A stretch of DNA of 8,172 nucleotides from JBGPYM01 sp041493205. Lineage in GTDB: Bacteria > Bacteroidota > Ignavibacteria > UBA10030 > UBA6906. Below are positions 5,042-8,172 of this stretch, in pieces. A program made the position numbers and the translations under genes. A model generated the notes under the pieces. That model was given only the letters and a program-made list of their open reading frames with translations. It did no database searches and was not told where the DNA came from. The stretch lies in assembly GCA_041493205.1 (NCBI GenBank), contig JBGPYM010000138.1, forward strand, positions 1 through 8,172, in the 5' to 3' direction. Each line of letters begins with the position of its first letter. Position 1 is the stretch's first letter.

Positions 5042-6991
5042 TCAGCGGGTGATTACCATTTTCTTGGTTTCCGCGAACCCCGGCCCGATCAGCCGGTAAA
5101 AATAGATTCCGCTGGGGAGATTTGTCTTGGTGAATTCAACATCATAGGTTCCTTCGGCCTGGGGGCCATCCTGCAGGCGTGCCACCTCCTGTCCCAGCAG
5201 ATTGAACACCGTCAGACGGACGTGCCCTCCGCGCGGAAGCGAGTACTTGATGCTCGTGCTGGGGTTGAACGGATTGGGGAAATTTTGTTCGAGCACCGGC
5301 TCGACGTGGGGGGCCTTTTCCCGCACAAGAAACCGTGAGACAACCACGTTGAGGCGTGCCGGGCCCGGGGAGTTGAGCGTGGACAGCAGACCATCGGACA
5401 CCGTCACACGCCAGAGATACGCCCGGCTTGCCACCGGGAGCTTGACGCGCGCCGAATCCACATTGCCGGTCTTCACTTCAATCCGCGCCGGGCTGTCGAA
5501 CGTGGACACCGTGTCGAGCTCAAGGAGACAGCGGAGTGAATCGCCGTCCGGGTCAACGGTGTGTGACCAACTGAACGTCACGACCGGATCCTCACCCAGG
5601 AACCGCAGTTCGCTGCCATTGCCGGGTGCGGTGAGCGGGAACGGCAATGGGGGGTCGTTGATATTGAGTACCGCGACCGTAAACCGCCGGTCCGTCCACC
5701 CCGCACCGTTCTTGGCCCGCAGGACGACCGAATGAAATTCTTCCAGCGCCTGTGCATTGGTGGGGGTCCAGCGGAGGGTGCCGCTCGCCGTGTCGAGCGT
5801 CATGCCCGCCGGTGCGGTGAGTGCTTCAAGATCGGGAATGGTTCCCGACCATGCGGGTCTATACGTGTATTCAACACCCTGTGTGGCATGTTCAGGCGGG
5901 TCGCCAAGAAATGCAGGAGGAATCGGTGAGAGCCTCAGGATACGGCTTCCGAGATACGGGCCGACGGCAAGGTAGATCAGTCCGTCGGGGCCAACCTGGA
6001 CGTCCGCAAACCCCGTGTTGGAACGGTAGAGCGGTTCGATCTCGAGAGAGTCGCTCTGTGGATTCAGGCGCCCCGCCCAGAGTGTCGGGATCGCGTTCCC
6101 GGCAAAGAGGACACTGCCGCGGAGGCGGGGAAAAGCGTCTCCGCGGTACATCGCCACACCGGTGAGCGCCGGTTGCTCGCCCCGGCCGAAGCCATACAGG
6201 ATTTTCGAGGCTGAGTGTTCTCCGGGAAGGGAGATCCGGCGCGTAGGCCAACCGAGGTTGGCCCCCCGGGGGACGCTGATGATTTCATTCTGGTGCTGCG
6301 TTCCCCCCTCCGTCACGTACAACCCCTGCGTTGACGGATCGAATGCCAGGCCGCCGGGATCACGGAGGCCGAGGGCCCAGAAGTACCTCTGCGGAAGAAC
6401 ATTGTCCGACGGGATCGAACCGTCGGGGTTCAGCCTGAGAATTTTCCCCCGCAGGTTCCGTCCGCCCAGGGTGTCCTGCGCGTTCGACGGTCGGATTCCA
6501 TGGTCGCCGACAGCAATGTAGAGTTTTCCGTCGGGACCGAACGCCATCTTTCCGCCGTTGTTGCCGGTCGCTTCGTCGCGCCGCGGAATAAAGAGCATCT
6601 GCAGCGGCGCCGCGCCGACGCCCTTCTGATCCTCATACCGTTCAAGCACGCTCGCCCGGTCCACGGCCCGGACATAGTATACGTACACATAGGGGGAGTC
6701 CGGATACTGAGGATGAATGGCAATGCCCAGGAGGCCCTGCTCCCCTTCGTCGTCCACGGGAACGGTGACGAACGGCTCGGGGCGCAGCCACCCCTGATAC
6801 ACGCGCACGCGTCCGCTGTTCTTCTCGCCGAAGAAGAACGCGCCGTCGCCGTGGGGGACGAACGCAATGGACGTCGGGAACTGCATCTGCGGACTGCGCG
6901 CGAGCGTGTCGACGCGGAATTGCTGCGACCGCGCGGCCGGAGAGAGTACGACAAGCAGTATGAATGTAAGACGCAGTAGCAAAGAGACCAT
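5042..6991 (-). CDS. GSDH-type beta-propeller protein with Ig/Fn3-like modules and T9SS sorting domain, active-site His replaced
   Basis: A 649-residue exported protein. The frame is open to 7069, but the ATG at 6991 starts a clean signal peptide (MVSLLLRLTFILLVVLSPAARS), lies 16 bp after the upstream stop and has GGAG four nucleotides before it. Residues about 25-355 form a GSDH-type propeller (GEQGLLGIAIHPQYP at 83-97, MAFGPDGKLYIAVGDHG, KILRLNPDGS). Residues 361-448 resemble a putative Ig/cadherin-like module (GVEYTYR...GTLRWTPT), and 450 to about 540 an Fn3-like module with DPDGD. Residues about 565-649 are a type A T9SS sorting domain (QNFPNPFNPS at 569-578, GIYFYRL, ending KKMVITR). Where the downstream paralogue has catalytic His154 and the motif RNP, this protein has Asn144 and RDP (210-212). 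Ordinary PQQ-dependent oxidation is therefore doubtful; it may bind sugar without turnover or use another chemistry. It is the middle gene of the operon. Confidence 0.9.
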   Translation of the reverse strand: MVSLLLRLTFILLVVLSPAARSQQFRVDTLARSPQMQFPTSIAFVPHGDGAFFFGEKNSGRVRVYQGWLRPEPFVTVPVDDEGEQGLLGIAIHPQYPDSPYVYVYYVRAVDRASVLERYEDQKGVGAAPLQMLFIPRRDEATGNNGGKMAFGPDGKLYIAVGDHGIRPSNAQDTLGGRNLRGKILRLNPDGSIPSDNVLPQRYFWALGLRDPGGLAFDPSTQGLYVTEGGTQHQNEIISVPRGANLGWPTRRISLPGEHSASKILYGFGRGEQPALTGVAMYRGDAFPRLRGSVLFAGNAIPTLWAGRLNPQSDSLEIEPLYRSNTGFADVQVGPDGLIYLAVGPYLGSRILRLSPIPPAFLGDPPEHATQGVEYTYRPAWSGTIPDLEALTAPAGMTLDTASGTLRWTPTNAQALEEFHSVVLRAKNGAGWTDRRFTVAVLNINDPPLPFPLTAPGNGSELRFLGEDPVVTFSWSHTVDPDGDSLRCLLELDTVSTFDSPARIEVKTGNVDSARVKLPVASRAYLWRVTVSDGLLSTLNSPGPARLNVVVSRFLVREKAPHVEPVLEQNFPNPFNPSTSIKYSLPRGGHVRLTVFNLLGQEVARLQDGPQAEGTYDVEFTKTNLPSGIYFYRLIGPGFAETKKMVITR

Positions 6992-6995
6992 CCGG

Positions 6996-6999
6996 CTCC
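6996..6999 (-). promoter_or_regulatory. Ribosome binding site deciding the start at 6991
   Basis: On the minus strand GGAG is followed by CCGG and ATG, a 4-nt spacing. It supports the start at 6991, which begins the signal peptide, over the longer frame to 7069, which would overlap the previous gene by 62 bp. Confidence 0.55.
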
Positions 7000-7007
7000 G
7001 GATTGTT

Positions 7008-8066
7008 CTACTTCTTGTACAGGTACGCAGCAGGGACGGTGTGCGCGCTGGTGCCGTCGTGGACGGCAATAGTTCCGCCCTCGAAGAGTGCGGCGGCGCC
7101 GTACTCCCCTTTTTTGTTCAGGGCATAGAACTTCACATCGAACGCGGGGCGGCCCTTGTCGTCCTGAAGACGGCGGACTTTGACATGGTCGGCGATTCTC
7201 TTGCAGGCCCGCAGGCAGGCCTCTTCGGGCGATGTACCTCCCCGCATGAATTCAACGATCATGACGCTGCTGCAATTGAGCAGGTTCGCCTCGCCGCGTC
7301 CGGTCGAGCCCGCAGACCCCACTTCGTTGTCAACATACAGCCCGGCGCCCAGAATCGGAGAATCTCCCACGCGACCGGGGATTTTGAATGCGAGACCGCT
7401 CGTTGTGGTCACACACGAGATATCTCCCTTCCCGTCGATCGCACTGCAGTGGATCGTTCCCGTATGCCGGAAGAAGGGCTCGAAGAGCGCCCCGATATCC
7501 TTGTCCTGATCCGTGTGGGGAGGCAGCCAATCGTCTTTCGTCGAATTCATCTCTTTCCAATGCAGCCATGCCTCGCGCGACTGGTCTGTCAGCAGGTCCT
7601 CCTCCTTAAAGCCGTGCGCGCGGGCAAAACGGAGCGCGCCTTCGCCCACAAGGAGGACGTGGTCGGTTCGTTCCATGACGAGCCGTGCCACCTTCGACGG
7701 GTTCTTGATGTTTCTCAGCGATGCGACCGCGCCCCCCATATGATTGGGCCCGTGCATGACCGCGGCATCGAGTTCGACCACCCCCTCCTCATTCGGCAGC
7801 CCGCCGTATCCGACGCTCGTGTCGTTCGGATCATCTTCGACAATGTTTACACCCGCGATGACGCCGTCAAGCGCGCTCTTCCCCTGCCGGATCAGTTCCA
7901 TGGCGCGTGTCACCGCCGCGAGCCCGTTGGCGCTCGCAATGGCAAGCGGACCACCGGGGGGCGGCGCCGCAGCGCGCGCAACGGCATTGCCGAGTGCCCT
8001 GGTCGTCGCTGCCCCTGCGCCGAGAGCGGCAGCGTGGCGAAGAAAAGACCGGCGAGAGAGTTCCAT
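7008..8066 (-). CDS. Tat-exported glycosylasparaginase-type Ntn hydrolase (N4-(beta-N-acetylglucosaminyl)-L-asparaginase family)
   Basis: A 352-residue protein starting at ATG 8066, with AGGAG six nucleotides upstream. The open frame continues to 8126, but this start begins a twin-arginine signal, MELSRRSFLR, then an Ala/Gly-rich core to about residue 34, so it is exported folded. The rest follows the bacterial aspartylglucosaminidase family: ALDGVIAGVNIVEDDPNDTSVGYGGLPN, VELDAAVMHG, NPSKVARLVMERTDHVLLVGEGALRFA, TTTSGLAFKIPGRVGDSP, TGRGE (255-259) and ALNKKGEYGA. The family splits itself before a Thr that becomes the N-terminal nucleophile, here Thr204, and cleaves the GlcNAc-Asn bond; relatives act on isoaspartyl peptides or asparagine. 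Arg232, Asp235 and Thr255-Gly256 are the expected substrate-site residues. Odd points: the residue before Thr204 is Gly where glycosylasparaginases have Asp, and the usual N-terminal Trp pocket residue appears to be missing. First gene of a three-gene operon with two T9SS-sorted propeller proteins. Confidence 0.93.
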   Translation of the reverse strand: MELSRRSFLRHAAALGAGAATTRALGNAVARAAAPPPGGPLAIASANGLAAVTRAMELIRQGKSALDGVIAGVNIVEDDPNDTSVGYGGLPNEEGVVELDAAVMHGPNHMGGAVASLRNIKNPSKVARLVMERTDHVLLVGEGALRFARAHGFKEEDLLTDQSREAWLHWKEMNSTKDDWLPPHTDQDKDIGALFEPFFRHTGTIHCSAIDGKGDISCVTTTSGLAFKIPGRVGDSPILGAGLYVDNEVGSAGSTGRGEANLLNCSSVMIVEFMRGGTSPEEACLRACKRIADHVKVRRLQDDKGRPAFDVKFYALNKKGEYGAAALFEGGTIAVHDGTSAHTVPAAYLYKK

Positions 8067-8072
8067 GATTGG

Positions 8073-8077
8073 CTCCT
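8073..8077 (-). promoter_or_regulatory. Ribosome binding site deciding the start at 8066
   Basis: AGGAG on the minus strand, six nucleotides before ATG 8066. It fixes the start directly at the Tat signal and excludes the 20-residue upstream extension, which would begin at the predicted -35 box. Confidence 0.8.
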
Positions 8078-8097
8078 GATGGTGAATTCTCGCATGA

Positions 8098-8126
8098 AAA
8101 TTAGAGATAACCCCCGCGAGAGTCAA
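8098..8126 (-). promoter_or_regulatory. Promoter of the asparaginase/dehydrogenase operon
   Basis: On the minus strand TTGACT (8126-8121), 17 nt, then TAATTT (8103-8098), extending to TAATTTTC. It fits both a sigma-70 type layout and the Bacteroidota layout, because TTG to TA is 20 nt, the same spacing as in the promoter at 3026-3056. The predicted start of transcription is about 25 nt before ATG 8066, just upstream of the AGGAG. A 16-bp inverted repeat GTTCC-N6-GGAAC (8157-8172) lies about 30 bp upstream of the -35 box and runs to the window edge. Confidence 0.65.
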
Positions 8127-8172
8127 CAGGCATGCAGGAGGAGCACGCCCGGCGGTGTTCCCGTAACGGAAC

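Noticed and set aside
6992..7069. Upstream extension of the first dehydrogenase gene
   Set aside because: It would put 26 Ser/Thr/Arg-rich residues before a clean signal peptide and overlap the asparaginase gene.
8067..8126. Upstream extension of the asparaginase gene
   Set aside because: It would precede a canonical Tat signal and start within the predicted -35 box.

Overview
The window (about 58-60% GC by eye) looks like chromosome of a bacterium of the Bacteroidota/Chlorobiota/Ignavibacteriota (FCB) group. Two proteins end in a type A type-IX-secretion (T9SS) sorting domain with the hallmark QN[YF]PNPFNP motif, and both promoters I can propose fit the Bacteroidota pattern TTG - 20 nt - TAnnTTT. 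The exact lineage cannot be fixed from this sequence; high GC together with YPNPFNP tails suggests an Ignavibacteria/Kapabacteria-like or uncultured FCB lineage.

Left part, + strand (1-2958): a compact block of three genes. The 3' part of a GT4-type glycosyltransferase overlaps by four bases (ATGA) a DUF1684 lipoprotein, followed 14 bp later by a GAF-like/SpoIIE-type (RsbU-like) PP2C phosphatase. They are probably co-transcribed from a promoter left of the window. No clear intrinsic terminator follows the phosphatase.

Middle, + strand (2959-3520): a Bacteroidota-type promoter drives a small secreted protein whose mature part is almost entirely a Lys/Glu/Met/Gly heptad repeat (consensus KMEKKGE). 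A perfect 19-bp hairpin with four T residues ends it and sits exactly between this gene and the convergent operon.

Right part, - strand (3520-8172), read right to left: a promoter, a Tat-exported glycosylasparaginase-type Ntn hydrolase, then two glucose/sorbosone-dehydrogenase-type (PQQ-type) beta-propeller proteins, both with T9SS sorting tails. The first propeller protein also carries two Ig/Fn3-like modules and has lost the catalytic His and the Asn of the RNP motif; the second keeps both. The three form an operon of exported proteins, plausibly acting on sugars or glycoconjugates in the periplasm and at the cell surface.

The points most worth following up are the intact/degenerate pair of PQQ-type dehydrogenases, the heptad-repeat protein, and the altered catalytic-site residues in the asparaginase and glycosyltransferase. 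No RNA gene, CRISPR array, insertion sequence or phage element was seen.
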